The notes beneath the pieces were generated by a model that did no database searches, was not told the origin of the DNA, and saw only the letters and a program-made list of their open reading frames with translations. Position numbers and translations under genes: made by a program. 64,000 bases of DNA from Clostridiaceae bacterium (GTDB lineage: Bacteria; Bacillota; Clostridia; Lachnospirales; Lachnospiraceae), in contig QXXC01000021.1 of assembly GCA_009911305.1 (NCBI GenBank), positions 1 to 64,000 of the forward strand. The letters are read 5' to 3'. Below are positions 8,089 through 18,755 of the stretch, one piece after another. Position 1 is the stretch's first letter. The number at the start of each line of letters is the position of its first letter.

Positions 8089-9390
8089 ATGAGCATGCTG
8101 TCAGGACTGTGTCTGACAATCTACAGCATGGCTGTTATTAAAATATATATGGATGCGTTTATAAAGCCCAGGGAAGGGAAATGGGGGGCAGCCGGATGGC
8201 TGCCTTTTGTGGTATGGAATATCATACTCAGCAGCCGTGTATGGGAAATGGACATAAAGCGTATGGCAGTAAGGGAACATTCGGGATTCCATTTGCTGAT
8301 AAGCTTTGTAATCATGGAGATGACAGGTTTTCTGGCGTATCAGGGGGAGAGATGGAAACGATTGATATTGCCTGCGGTATACATGGCTTTGTGGATGATG
8401 TCAGAATGCTTGGCTCTGTTTGGAGGAACATATATCGCCCGGAGAGAGGCGGCCTCCATGGCATATGTACTGATTTCCAATATGATAATGCTTATGATGG
8501 CGCTGGGCCTCCGCGATTTTGTCCGGAGAAATGAAATTGCGCCTGCCCTTCGCGGCTGGAGGAGCGGCCTGGCATTATTGCCGGTTGCGGGAGTTATTCT
8601 TTATTATGCGGTTTATGTCATTGCCAGCGAAGCTGGTATATATAAGCCAGAGGTCGCGCTGTGGCTGAGTATCATTGCGTTTCTGCTGCTGGCATTGGAT
8701 TTATGTATTTATCCGGTTTACAGGAAGCTGCTGGAAGCAATCCATGTCAAAAAGGACATAAGCGATTACCAAAAGCAGATCAGGGTATACAAAAATCAGA
8801 GGGCTCTGGAACAGGAAGCAAGAGAGAATATTGAGCGAATCAGGCATGACATGAAGCAGGAGTTAATATATCTAGAGGATCTTCTAAGGCATCAGGAATA
8901 TGGACGAATACAGAAAACCCTGTCAAGATTGCTGGGAAATCTGAATGAAAAGAGCTATCTGGAGGGGAAGACGGGCAATCTGGCAATTGACTCGCAGATT
9001 AACCATCTCTGGCAGGAATGTAAGAAGAAGCGCGTATGCCTGCATACAGATATACTTCTGTCAGGAACGCCGGGGATGGACGATCTGGAGATCTGCGTTC
9101 TTCTGGGAAATCTCTTTGATAATGCGGTGGAGGCGTCAGAAAAAATCAGCCGTGGGCGGGAGATTTGGGTCGAAATGGCATACAGCAGGGGATATTTCAT
9201 TCTGCTAGTGAGTAATCGTTATGCGGAGAAGACGAAACGGGACGCGAAAGGGTTTTTGATGAGCGGTAATGGGACACGCCGTGCAATTGGGCTGCAGTCT
9301 GTGAGAAGGATTGCGGATCGATATCATGGGCAGATGGAAGTTGCGGAAAAAGGGGATATTTTTGCAGTGGAAGTTATGGTGTATTGCTGA
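8089..9390 (+). CDS. GHKL-type sensor histidine kinase (AgrC-like)
   Basis: 433 aa with about six hydrophobic segments in residues 1-215 as a membrane sensor. A dimerisation helix contains IRHDMKQE with the likely phospho-His. The HATPase domain has the N-box LGNLFDNAVEAS and the glycine-rich GLQSVRRIADRYHG lid. It probably phosphorylates the regulator encoded just upstream. The ribosome site GGGAGG precedes ATG 8089. The ligand is unknown. Confidence 0.88.
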   Translation: MSMLSGLCLTIYSMAVIKIYMDAFIKPREGKWGAAGWLPFVVWNIILSSRVWEMDIKRMAVREHSGFHLLISFVIMEMTGFLAYQGERWKRLILPAVYMALWMMSECLALFGGTYIARREAASMAYVLISNMIMLMMALGLRDFVRRNEIAPALRGWRSGLALLPVAGVILYYAVYVIASEAGIYKPEVALWLSIIAFLLLALDLCIYPVYRKLLEAIHVKKDISDYQKQIRVYKNQRALEQEARENIERIRHDMKQELIYLEDLLRHQEYGRIQKTLSRLLGNLNEKSYLEGKTGNLAIDSQINHLWQECKKKRVCLHTDILLSGTPGMDDLEICVLLGNLFDNAVEASEKISRGREIWVEMAYSRGYFILLVSNRYAEKTKRDAKGFLMSGNGTRRAIGLQSVRRIADRYHGQMEVAEKGDIFAVEVMVYC

Positions 9391-9449
9391 TAGGAGCGGT
9401 GTAAACAGTGACAAAATTTTAAGAAATTCAAGAATTTCCCCTCATAATC

Positions 9450-9478
9450 TTGACACATTGCCCAAACCATGATAGTAT
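9450..9478 (+). promoter_or_regulatory. rpoBC promoter
   Basis: TTGACA at 9450-9455, 17-bp spacer, TAGTAT at 9473-9478. Transcription would start near 9485, giving a leader of about 85 nt before rpoB. Confidence 0.75.
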
Positions 9479-9568
9479 GGAGAATGCACTATTGTGGAGA
9501 CTTGGGCATTTTTGGCATCTCTATGCCCAAAAACAAAACATAGAAAGAAAACAGGGGTGAAACGTCGA

Positions 9569-12500
9569 ATGGAGAAAAGCAGGATGCGTCCGGCAAAAGC
9601 CGGTAAAGGTGTAAGAATGACCTTCTCAAGACAAAAAGAAGTTCTGGAAATGCCGAATTTAATTGAGATTCAGAAGAATTCCTACCAGTGGTTCCTGGAT
9701 GAGGGACTGCGGGAGGTGTTCGCTGATATCTCTCCGATTGCGGATTTTGCGGGGCATTTAAGTCTGGAATTTGTGGATTTTGCACTGTGTAAGGATGACA
9801 TCAAATATACGATCGAAGAGTGTAAGGAACGCGACGCGACTTACGCAGCTCCTTTAAAGGTAAGGGTAAGGCTTTGCAATAAGGATAAAGATGAGATCAA
9901 CGAACATGAGATATTTATGGGCGATCTTCCGCTTATGACCGACACCGGCTCTTTCGTAATTAACGGCGCTGAACGTGTAATCGTCAGCCAATTGGTACGT
10001 TCCCCTGGCATCTACTATGGAATAGCACATGATAAGGTTGGTACGGAGTTATATAGCTGTACGGTGATCCCGAACCGGGGCGCGTGGCTGGAATATGAGA
10101 CGGATTCCAACGATATTTTCTATGTGCGCGTGGACCGGACGAGAAAGGTGCCGGTGACGGTGCTGATCCGCGCGCTGGGATATGGGACCAATGCGGAGAT
10201 CGTGGATCTGTTCGGCGATGAGCTGAAGCTGGAGAAGAGCTTTGAGAAGGATCCGTCCACCTGCTATCAGGACGGACTTCTGGAATTATATAAGAAGATC
10301 CGGCCCGGCGAGCCGCTTTCGGTGGACAGTGCGGAGAGCCTTTTAAACAGCATGTTTTTTGACCCCAGGAGATATGATCTGGCGAAGGTGGGCCGCTATA
10401 AATTTAATAAGAAGCTTCATTTCAGGAACCGTATCGCAGGGCAGACGCTGGCCGAGGATGTGGTTGACACCTCCACGGGAGAGATCCTGGGGAGTAAGGG
10501 CGATGTGGTTGATAAGCAGCTCGCCGAGGATATCCAGAACGCCGGCGTCCCCTTTGTGTGGATTCAGGGGGAGAAGAAGAACCACAAGGTTCTGTCAAAT
10601 ATGATGGTGGATCTGGCGGCCTATGTGGATTTCGATCCGGAGGAGGCCGGGGTGACAGAGTTAGTATTCTACCCGGCGCTTCAGAATATTCTGGCAGAAG
10701 TTACCGACAGCGGGGAACTTAAGGATGTGATTAAGAGAAGCATCCATGATCTCATTCCCAAGCATATCACAAAGGAGGATATCCTGGCCTCCATCAATTA
10801 TAATATGCATCTGGAGGGCGGCATCGGCACGCCGGATGATATCGATCATCTGGGCAACCGCAGGATCCGCGCGGTGGGAGAGCTCTTACAGAATCAGTAC
10901 CGCATCGGCCTTTCCAGGATGGAGCGCGTGGTGCGCGAGAGGATGACGACGCAGGACATGGAGGGGATTTCCGCCCAGTCCTTAATCAATATCAAGCCTG
11001 TGACGGCGGCGGTGAAGGAGTTCTTCGGAAGCTCCCAGCTTTCCCAGTTCATGGATCAGAATAATCCGCTGGCGGAGCTGACGCATAAGAGGCGTCTGTC
11101 AGCCCTGGGCCCGGGCGGCCTGTCGAGGGACCGCGCGGGATTCGAGGTGCGTGACGTACACTACACCCACTATGGGCGTATGTGCCCGATCGAGACGCCT
11201 GAGGGACCGAATATCGGACTGATCAACTCCCTGGCCACGTATGCCAGGGTGAATCAGTACGGCTTTGTGGAAGCGCCGTACCGCGTGGTGGATAAGTCGG
11301 ATCCGGCGAATCCGGTCGTGACGGACGAGGTGGTTTACTTAACGGCCGACGAGGAGGATAACTTTGTGGTGGCGCAGGCGAATGAGCCGCTGGATGAAAA
11401 CGGCCATTTTGTCCACAACAATGTATCCGGGCGTTTCCGCGAGGAGACATCGGAATTCCAGAAGAAGAGAATTGATCTGATGGACGTTTCCCCGAAGATG
11501 GTATTCTCTGTGGCTACCTCCATGATTCCGTTCCTGGAGAATGACGACGCGAACCGCGCGCTGATGGGTTCCAACATGCAGCGTCAGGCCGTGCCGCTTC
11601 TGACGACAGAGGCAGCCGTCGTGGGAACCGGTATTGAGGGCAAGGCGGCCGTGGACTCCGGCGTTTGTGTGCTGGCGAAGAATGCCGGCGTGATCGAGCG
11701 GTCCGCATCGAACGAGATTGTGGTAAAGAGGGATTCGGACGGGAACCGGGATGTGTACCGTCTTACGAAATTTAAGAGAAGCAACCAGTCCAACTGCTAT
11801 AACCAGAAGCCGATCGTTTTTAAGGGCGATCATGTGGAGGCCGGCGAGGTGATTGCCGACGGCCCGTCCACGGACAACGGCGAGATCGCCCTGGGCAAGA
11901 ACCCGCTGATTGGCTTTATGACCTGGGAGGGGTACAACTACGAGGACGCTGTCCTGCTCTCCGAGCGCCTGGTGCAGGAGGATGTCTATACCTCGGTTCA
12001 CATCGAGGAGTATGAGGCGGAGGCGCGCGATACCAAGCTGGGGCCTGAGGAGATCACGAGGGATGTTCCCGGCGTCGGCGAGGACGCCTTAAAGGATCTG
12101 GATGAGCGCGGGATTATCCGCATCGGCGCGGAGGTGCGCGCCGGGGATATCCTGGTCGGCAAGGTTACGCCCAAGGGCGAGACGGAGCTGACGGCGGAGG
12201 AACGGCTTCTGCGCGCGATATTCGGAGAGAAGGCGAGGGAGGTGCGCGATACCTCTCTGAAGGTACCGCACGGCGCGTACGGCATTATCGTGGATGCCAA
12301 GGTATTTACAAGGGAGAACGGCGACGAGCTGTCCCCGGGCGTGAATGAGACGGTCCGCATCTATATTGCGCAGAAGCGTAAGATTTCCGTGGGCGATAAG
12401 ATGGCCGGCCGTCATGGAAACAAGGGTGTGGTTTCACGTGTGCTCCCTGTGGAGGATATGCCGTTTCTGCCGAACGGCCGTCCGCTTGACATTGTGTTAA

Positions 12501-13462
12501 ATCCCCTGGGCGTGCCGTCGCGTATGAATATCGGACAGGTGCTGGAGATTCACTTGAGCCTTGCGGCGAGGGCGCTGGGCTTTAATGTGTCAACCCCGAT
12601 CTTTGACGGCGCGAATGAGATTGATATTCAGGATACCCTGGAGCTGGCGAGCGATTATGTGAACCTCTCCTGGGAGGAATTTGAAGAGAAATATAAGGAC
12701 AAGGCGGATCCCAGAGTGATGGAGTACCTGGGAAATCACCTGGAACACAGAAAGCTCTGGAAGGGCGTGCCTTTAGGCCGCGACGGCAAGGTGAGGCTGC
12801 GCGACGGCCGTACCGGCGAATATTTTGACAGCCCGGTTACGATTGGCCACATGCATTATCTGAAGCTGCATCATCTGGTCGATGATAAGATCCATGCGCG
12901 CTCCACGGGTCCTTACTCCCTGGTGACCCAGCAGCCTCTGGGCGGAAAGGCCCAGTTCGGCGGACAGCGTTTCGGCGAGATGGAGGTGTGGGCGCTGGAG
13001 GCGTACGGCGCTTCCTATACCCTGCAGGAGATTCTGACAGTGAAATCGGATGACGTGGCGGGCCGTGTGAAGACGTATGAGGCGATCATTAAGGGTGAAA
13101 ATATCCCTGAGCCCGGTATCCCGGAATCCTTCAAGGTTCTTTTAAAGGAGCTGCAGTCCTTAAGCCTGGATGTGAGAGTGCTCAATGAGGACGGCTCTGA
13201 GGTAGAACTGACGGAGAATATTGACTACGGCGATACGGATATCCGTTCGATCCTGGAAAGCGACAGCAAGCAGTATTCCCAGAACGAATCCTTTGGGAAT
13301 TACGGCTATCAGGAGCAGGAGTTTAAGGACGGAGAGCTGGCTTCCGTGGACGGCGAGGCTGAGGACATGGAAGAGGAATACAGCGATGATTATTCGGAAG
13401 AACAGGACGATTACGAGGACAGCATTCCGGAGGACGACTATTCGGACGGCGATATGGAGTGA
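9569..13462 (+). CDS. rpoB: RNA polymerase beta subunit
   Basis: 1297 aa, beta subunit of the DNA-dependent RNA polymerase. ATG 9569 is chosen ([13 protein letters not shown]..., preceded by AGGGGTGA); the frame is open to 9494 but that lies almost at the predicted transcription start. The rifampicin pocket ([14 protein letters not shown], then [13 protein letters not shown]) has the wild-type Gln, Asp, His and Ser residues. The protein ends in a long acidic tail rich in Asp, Glu and Tyr (about 60 residues), beyond the usual core. rpoC follows 89 bp downstream. No ribosomal-protein genes (rplJ/rplL) precede it in the window. Confidence 0.98.
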   Translation: MEKSRMRPAKAGKGVRMTFSRQKEVLEMPNLIEIQKNSYQWFLDEGLREVFADISPIADFAGHLSLEFVDFALCKDDIKYTIEECKERDATYAAPLKVRVRLCNKDKDEINEHEIFMGDLPLMTDTGSFVINGAERVIVSQLVRSPGIYYGIAHDKVGTELYSCTVIPNRGAWLEYETDSNDIFYVRVDRTRKVPVTVLIRALGYGTNAEIVDLFGDELKLEKSFEKDPSTCYQDGLLELYKKIRPGEPLSVDSAESLLNSMFFDPRRYDLAKVGRYKFNKKLHFRNRIAGQTLAEDVVDTSTGEILGSKGDVVDKQLAEDIQNAGVPFVWIQGEKKNHKVLSNMMVDLAAYVDFDPEEAGVTELVFYPALQNILAEVTDSGELKDVIKRSIHDLIPKHITKEDILASINYNMHLEGGIGTPDDIDHLGNRRIRAVGELLQNQYRIGLSRMERVVRERMTTQDMEGISAQSLINIKPVTAAVKEFFGSSQLSQFMDQNNPLAELTHKRRLSALGPGGLSRDRAGFEVRDVHYTHYGRMCPIETPEGPNIGLINSLATYARVNQYGFVEAPYRVVDKSDPANPVVTDEVVYLTADEEDNFVVAQANEPLDENGHFVHNNVSGRFREETSEFQKKRIDLMDVSPKMVFSVATSMIPFLENDDANRALMGSNMQRQAVPLLTTEAAVVGTGIEGKAAVDSGVCVLAKNAGVIERSASNEIVVKRDSDGNRDVYRLTKFKRSNQSNCYNQKPIVFKGDHVEAGEVIADGPSTDNGEIALGKNPLIGFMTWEGYNYEDAVLLSERLVQEDVYTSVHIEEYEAEARDTKLGPEEITRDVPGVGEDALKDLDERGIIRIGAEVRAGDILVGKVTPKGETELTAEERLLRAIFGEKAREVRDTSLKVPHGAYGIIVDAKVFTRENGDELSPGVNETVRIYIAQKRKISVGDKMAGRHGNKGVVSRVLPVEDMPFLPNGRPLDIVLNPLGVPSRMNIGQVLEIHLSLAARALGFNVSTPIFDGANEIDIQDTLELASDYVNLSWEEFEEKYKDKADPRVMEYLGNHLEHRKLWKGVPLGRDGKVRLRDGRTGEYFDSPVTIGHMHYLKLHHLVDDKIHARSTGPYSLVTQQPLGGKAQFGGQRFGEMEVWALEAYGASYTLQEILTVKSDDVAGRVKTYEAIIKGENIPEPGIPESFKVLLKELQSLSLDVRVLNEDGSEVELTENIDYGDTDIRSILESDSKQYSQNESFGNYGYQEQEFKDGELASVDGEAEDMEEEYSDDYSEEQDDYEDSIPEDDYSDGDME

Positions 13463-13551
13463 TCGTGATGCTGCGCATGACAGCCCCGGGCTGTGAGGCG
13501 CAGCCTGTAACAGTTCAGGTGATCATATGATTATAGAAGGGAGTACCGCTC

Positions 13552-16500
13552 ATGCCAGAGACAAATGAAACTTACCAACCACTGACGTTTGACGCGATTA
13601 AGATCGGTTTGGCATCTCCTGAGAAGATTCTGGAATGGTCTCACGGCGAGGTGAGAAAGCCGGAGACGATCAACTACCGGACACTGAAGCCGGAGAAGGA
13701 CGGTTTATTCTGCGAGCGCATCTTCGGGCCGAGCAAGGACTGGGAGTGCCATTGCGGAAAATATAAGAAAATCAGGTATAAGGGCGTTATCTGCGACCGG
13801 TGCGGCGTGGAGGTGACGAAGGCCAGCGTCCGCAGGGAGCGCGTGGGGCATATCGCGCTCGCGGCCCCGGTGTCCCATATCTGGTATTTTAAGGGGATTC
13901 CCAGCCGGATGGGCCTGATCCTGGACATTTCCCCGAGAACACTGGAAAAGGTGCTTTATTTCGCCTCCTATATCGTTCTGGATCCGGGACAGACCAGCCT
14001 TCAGTATAAGCAGGTTCTGTCTGAGAAGGAGTACCGTGACGAGCTGGAGAAATACGGCTACGGCAATTTCCGCGTGGGAATGGGCGCCGAGGCGATCCAG
14101 GAGCTCTTGCAGGCCATTGATCTGGAGCGCGATTCCGCGGATCTGCGCAAGCAGCTTAAGGACGCTACGGGCCAGAAGCGCGCGCGTATCATCAAGAGGC
14201 TGGAGGTCGTGGAGGCGTTCAGAAGCTCCGGAAACAAGCCGGAGTGGATGATCATGACGGTGATCCCGGTGATCCCGCCGGATATCCGTCCCATGGTACA
14301 GCTCGACGGCGGCCGGTTCGCCACCTCTGACTTAAATGACCTTTACAGGAGGATTATCAACCGCAATAACCGTCTGGCAAGGCTTCTGGAGCTGGGCGCG
14401 CCGGATATCATTGTCCGCAATGAGAAGCGCATGCTGCAGGAGGCGGTTGACGCCCTGATTGACAACGGCAGACGCGGCAGGCCGGTTACAGGCCCCGGAA
14501 ACCGCGCCTTAAAATCCCTTTCCGATATGCTCAAGGGTAAGCAGGGCCGTTTCCGCCAGAACCTTCTGGGCAAGCGCGTGGACTATTCCGGCCGTTCCGT
14601 TATCGTGGTGGGGCCGGAGCTTAAAATTTATCAGTGCGGCCTTCCCAAGGAGATGGCGATCGAGCTGTTCAAGCCCTTTGTTATGAAGGAGCTGGTGTCA
14701 AACGGCACGGCTCACAATATAAAAAATGCCAAGAAGATGGTGGAGCGCCTTCAGCCCGAGGTATGGGATGTGCTGGAGGACGTAATCAAAGAGCACCCGG
14801 TGATGCTGAACCGTGCGCCTACGCTGCACAGGCTGGGCATCCAGGCCTTTGAGCCGATACTGGTAGAGGGTAAGGCGATCAAGCTGCATCCTCTGGTTTG
14901 TACGGCGTTCAACGCGGACTTTGACGGGGATCAGATGGCGGTTCATCTGCCCTTATCCGTGGAGGCGCAGGCCGAGTGCCGTTTCCTTCTGCTGTCTCCG
15001 AATAACCTGTTAAAGCCGTCGGACGGCGGCCCTGTGGCAGTGCCTTCCCAGGATATGGTTCTGGGTATCTATTACCTGACCCAGGAACGGCCGGGGGCAA
15101 AGGGCGAGGGCATGGCCTTTAAGAGTGTAAATGAGGCGATTCTGGCGTATGAGAACGGCATTGTAACCCTGCATTCCAGGGTAAAGGTGCGCGTACAGAA
15201 GACCGTGGATGAGGATACGGTGAAAACCGGCGTGATTGAGTCCACGGTGGGGCGCTTTATTTTCAATGAGATCATCCCGCAGGATCTGGGCTTTGTGGAC
15301 AGGAGCCAGGATGAGAATGTGCTGAAGCTTGAGGTGGATTTCCATGTGGGCAAGAAGCAGTTAAAGCAGATCCTTGAAAAGGTTATCAACATCCACGGCG
15401 CGACCCAGACGGCAGTGACGCTGGATGATATTAAGGCTATTGGCTATAAATATTCCACCAGGGCGGCTATGACGGTATCGATCTCAGATATGACGGTTCC
15501 GGCGAGCAAGCCGAAGCTGATTGCGGATGCCCAGACTACGGTTGACCACATTGCCAAGAACTTCCGCCGCGGCCTGATCACAGAGGAAGAGCGCTATAAA
15601 GAGGTGATTGAGACCTGGAAGGCGACGGACGACCAGCTCACGCATGACCTTCTGACAGGCCTTGACAAATATAATAACATTTATATGATGGCCGATTCCG
15701 GCGCCCGCGGTTCGGATAAGCAGATTAAGCAGCTTGCCGGCATGCGCGGCCTGATGGCGGATACGACAGGCCATACGATTGAACTGCCGATCAAGTCCAA
15801 TTTCCGTGAAGGGCTGGACGTACTGGAATACTTTATTTCCGCGCACGGCGCGAGAAAAGGATTGTCCGATACGGCGCTTCGTACCGCAGACTCCGGTTAT
15901 CTGACGAGGCGTCTGGTCGATGTCTCGCAGGATCTGATTGTCCGCGAGGACGACTGCTGCGAGAGCAGGGGTGAGATTCCGTTTATGGAGATCAAGGCCT
16001 TCATGGACGGCCAGGAGACGATCGAGACTCTGCAGGAGCGCATCACAGGCCGCTTTATCGCCGAGACGATCACGGATCCTGAAACAGGGGAGGTTGTGAT
16101 CCGGGAGAACCATATGTGTACTCCCAAGCGCGCGGCAGTGGTGATGGACGCTCTCAGAAAGGCGGGCAGAAATACAGTAAAGATCCGCACGGTGCTGACG
16201 TGTAAATCGCATATCGGCGTGTGCGCGAAGTGCTACGGCGCGAACATGGCCACGGGCCAGCCGGTGCAGGTGGGAGAGGCGGTCGGAATCATCGCTGCCC
16301 AGTCCATCGGAGAGCCCGGAACACAGCTTACAATGCGTACCTTCCACACCGGCGGCGTGGCCGGCGGCGACATCACACAGGGTCTTCCTCGTGTAGAGGA
16401 GCTGTTTGAGGCGCGTAAGCCGAAGGGCCTGGCGATTATCACGGAGTTCGGCGGCATTGCGACGATTAAGGACACCAAGAAGAAGCGCGAGATCATTGTC

Positions 16501-17202
16501 ACAGACAATGGATCCGGGAATTCAAAGGCATATCTGATCCCTTACGGATCGCGCATTAAGATTCAGGACGGCGCTCTTCTGGATGCCGGCGATGAGCTGA
16601 CAGAGGGAAGCGTGAACCCGCATGATATTCTGAAGATTAAGGGCGTCCGCGCCGTGCAGGACTACATGATCCAGGAAGTGCAGCGCGTATACCGCTTACA
16701 GGGTGTGGAGATCAATGACAAGCACATTGAGATGATCGTGCGCCAGATGCTGAAAAAGATTAAAGTGGAGGAGAGCGGGGATTCCGACGTCCTTCCGGGA
16801 ACCTCGATGGATGTGCTTGATTTCAATGATATGAATGACAGCCTGATCGCAGAGGGCAAGGAGCCGGCAGTGGGCCGTCAGGTGATGCTTGGTATCACGA
16901 AGGCGTCCCTGGCCACCAACTCCTTCCTGTCCGCAGCTTCCTTCCAGGAGACGACCAAGGTGCTGACCGAGGCCGCTATCAACGGAAAAGTGGATAAGCT
17001 GATAGGGCTTAAGGAGAATGTGCTGATCGGTAAGCTCATCCCGGCCGGAACGGGCATGAGACGCTATCGGTCGATTAAGCTTGACACAGAGCTTGAGGAG
17101 GACGAGGCGATCACGCTGAGCGATGAGGAAGATTTAGATGAGGCGGCTCTGGACGAGGTGGATAAGATTATCCTGAATGAGGATGAGCTGCTGGAGGAAT
17201 AG
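13552..17202 (+). CDS. rpoC: RNA polymerase beta' subunit
   Basis: 1216 aa, catalytic beta' subunit. The N-terminal zinc site is [20 protein letters not shown]; the catalytic magnesium loop is [12 protein letters not shown]; the trigger-loop and bridge-helix region includes [17 protein letters not shown]. Four C-terminal cysteines (CxxxxxxC/CxxC around [11 protein letters not shown]) form the second zinc site. Start ATG 13552 follows GAAGGGAG. The gene is co-transcribed with rpoB and ends at a strong terminator. Confidence 0.98.
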   Translation: MPETNETYQPLTFDAIKIGLASPEKILEWSHGEVRKPETINYRTLKPEKDGLFCERIFGPSKDWECHCGKYKKIRYKGVICDRCGVEVTKASVRRERVGHIALAAPVSHIWYFKGIPSRMGLILDISPRTLEKVLYFASYIVLDPGQTSLQYKQVLSEKEYRDELEKYGYGNFRVGMGAEAIQELLQAIDLERDSADLRKQLKDATGQKRARIIKRLEVVEAFRSSGNKPEWMIMTVIPVIPPDIRPMVQLDGGRFATSDLNDLYRRIINRNNRLARLLELGAPDIIVRNEKRMLQEAVDALIDNGRRGRPVTGPGNRALKSLSDMLKGKQGRFRQNLLGKRVDYSGRSVIVVGPELKIYQCGLPKEMAIELFKPFVMKELVSNGTAHNIKNAKKMVERLQPEVWDVLEDVIKEHPVMLNRAPTLHRLGIQAFEPILVEGKAIKLHPLVCTAFNADFDGDQMAVHLPLSVEAQAECRFLLLSPNNLLKPSDGGPVAVPSQDMVLGIYYLTQERPGAKGEGMAFKSVNEAILAYENGIVTLHSRVKVRVQKTVDEDTVKTGVIESTVGRFIFNEIIPQDLGFVDRSQDENVLKLEVDFHVGKKQLKQILEKVINIHGATQTAVTLDDIKAIGYKYSTRAAMTVSISDMTVPASKPKLIADAQTTVDHIAKNFRRGLITEEERYKEVIETWKATDDQLTHDLLTGLDKYNNIYMMADSGARGSDKQIKQLAGMRGLMADTTGHTIELPIKSNFREGLDVLEYFISAHGARKGLSDTALRTADSGYLTRRLVDVSQDLIVREDDCCESRGEIPFMEIKAFMDGQETIETLQERITGRFIAETITDPETGEVVIRENHMCTPKRAAVVMDALRKAGRNTVKIRTVLTCKSHIGVCAKCYGANMATGQPVQVGEAVGIIAAQSIGEPGTQLTMRTFHTGGVAGGDITQGLPRVEELFEARKPKGLAIITEFGGIATIKDTKKKREIIVTDNGSGNSKAYLIPYGSRIKIQDGALLDAGDELTEGSVNPHDILKIKGVRAVQDYMIQEVQRVYRLQGVEINDKHIEMIVRQMLKKIKVEESGDSDVLPGTSMDVLDFNDMNDSLIAEGKEPAVGRQVMLGITKASLATNSFLSAASFQETTKVLTEAAINGKVDKLIGLKENVLIGKLIPAGTGMRRYRSIKLDTELEEDEAITLSDEEDLDEAALDEVDKIILNEDELLEE

Positions 17203-17256
17203 GCAGGTTAAGCTGTCGCGCGCAGCCGGAACAGGGGCGCGCACGGCGATGATAAA

Positions 17257-17295
17257 GGGCCCCGGGGGAGCTTTGCGGCTTTCCCGGGGCTTTTT
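17257..17295 (+). terminator. rpoBC terminator
   Basis: GCCCCGGG (17259-17266) pairs with CCCGGGGC (17283-17290), extended inward by GGAGC/GGCTTT, followed by TTTTT. A canonical intrinsic terminator 55 bp after rpoC. Confidence 0.9.
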
Positions 17296-17452
17296 GTCAG
17301 TGGAAGAGAGGGGAGTAATCAGAAGGAATATGCGTATGGTACTGCCGACAGTCAAAAAATCGTAAGATTTTTGTCAGGCGCTTTGTATTGAAACGGGAAG
17401 GAAGATGCTTTATGCTAAAAAAGAAACAGAATTTGGAAAAGGAGCTGAAACA

Positions 17453-18580
17453 ATGGTATTTAATAAAGCAGATAAGAACAAAAGGATGAAGATGAAGAGA
17501 CGCATGGGAGGCCGTCTGGCCTCTGCTGCGCTGGCCATATGCCTTCTGGCCGGGAACGCTCAGGCGGTTTTTGCAGGCGATACGGTTTATGTGAACTGCG
17601 ATGTACTGCGCTGCCGTTCTTCAGCGGAGATTAAGGACGGAAATATTGTGAAAAATGTCTATTACGGCGATAAGCTGGAGCGGGTGGAGTCAAAGGGCGA
17701 GTGGACCGTGGTGATGGTGAACGGGAAGAAGTGCTATGTTTCTTCACAATATCTGTCAGCATCGAATCCGAAGGGGACGCCGGCGCCTGCAGCGGCTTCC
17801 GGAAATTCAGGAACAGCTTCCACAGGGGGCACGCAAATCAGTGTTTCTTCTGACTGGAAATATGCGGATTTTTCCAAGATCAAGAGCGGAAGCGCGGTTC
17901 TTTATAAGACGGCCTCTTCTGCGAGAAAGAATAAGACCGTGTGTGTGAATGCGGGACACGGAACGAGCGGAGGCGGCAGTGTGAAGACACAGTGCCATCC
18001 GGACGGGACGCCGAAGGTGACGGGCGGGACAACCGGGGCCGGGGCCACGGAGGCTGCCGCGGTGTCGTCCGGGATGACATTTAACGACGGGACAGCGGAG
18101 GCGAATGTGACGCTGGCCCTGGCGAGAATCCTTAAGGAGAAGCTTCTGTCAGAGGGATACGATGTGCTGATGATCCGTGAAAGCGAGGATGTGCAGCTTG
18201 ACAATATTGCCAGGACTGTGCTGGCCAACAACAAGGCGGACTGCCATATTGCGCTTCACTGGGATTCGACAGCCAATGACAAGGGCGCGTTTTATATGAG
18301 CGTTCCGAATGTGGATTCCTACCGGGCCATGGAGCCGGTCGCGTCCCACTGGGAGCAGCACAACCGTCTGGGGGAGGCCCTGGTGCAGGGACTGAAAGGA
18401 GCCGGCGTGAAGATATTTTCAGGCGGAAGCATGGAGATGGATCTGACTCAGACCTCGTACTCTACGGTTCCCAGTATTGATATCGAGCTGGGGGATAAGG
18501 CCTCGGATCATTCGGCTGGCACGCTGAATACGCTCGCGAACGGGCTTACGGCCGGAGTGAACGCCTTTTTTGGCAATTAG
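17453..18580 (+). CDS. Secreted N-acetylmuramoyl-L-alanine amidase with SH3-like domain
   Basis: 375 aa from ATG 17453 (AAAAGGAG eight bases upstream; the frame opens at 17405). A signal peptide spans about residues 1-40, ending AQAVFAG. An SH3b-like domain follows (YVNCDVLRCRSS to YVSSQYLS), then a low-complexity linker and an Amidase_3 catalytic domain with zinc ligands in NAGHGT, TEAAAV, ALHWDS and IDIELG. It cleaves the amide between MurNAc and the stem peptide, acting in wall turnover, daughter-cell separation or sporulation. An 18-bp sequence including its stop codon recurs at spoIIID. Confidence 0.88.
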   Translation: MVFNKADKNKRMKMKRRMGGRLASAALAICLLAGNAQAVFAGDTVYVNCDVLRCRSSAEIKDGNIVKNVYYGDKLERVESKGEWTVVMVNGKKCYVSSQYLSASNPKGTPAPAAASGNSGTASTGGTQISVSSDWKYADFSKIKSGSAVLYKTASSARKNKTVCVNAGHGTSGGGSVKTQCHPDGTPKVTGGTTGAGATEAAAVSSGMTFNDGTAEANVTLALARILKEKLLSEGYDVLMIRESEDVQLDNIARTVLANNKADCHIALHWDSTANDKGAFYMSVPNVDSYRAMEPVASHWEQHNRLGEALVQGLKGAGVKIFSGGSMEMDLTQTSYSTVPSIDIELGDKASDHSAGTLNTLANGLTAGVNAFFGN

Positions 18581-18655
18581 AGCGTGTCTGAAACAGATAG
18601 ATGCGCGGCCGCAGTATCGACAACATGTAATTTTCTGTGCAATCTGATTTGACAG

Positions 18656-18706
18656 CGCCCGCTGTCTGCCTTGGGGATATGTCCCCGGGCGGACAGCGGG
18701 CGTTTT
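18656..18706 (+). terminator. Terminator after the amidase gene
   Basis: CGCCCGCTGTC (18656-18666) pairs with GACAGCGGGCG (18692-18702), followed by TTTT. It lies between convergent genes. Confidence 0.85.
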
Positions 18707-18755
18707 GTGCATGTTATATGTGAAACAGGTCTTTTGACTATATTACGCTGCGTGG

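Noticed and set aside
9494-9568. Start of rpoB at ATG 9494
   Set aside because: It would begin within about 10 nt of the predicted transcription start, and the added residues do not match RpoB; ATG 9569 has a ribosome site.
17354-17373. AAAAATC-GTAA-GATTTTT palindrome before the amidase gene as a terminator
   Set aside because: AT-rich short stem, no G/C content and no relation to a preceding transcript beyond the strong rpoBC terminator.
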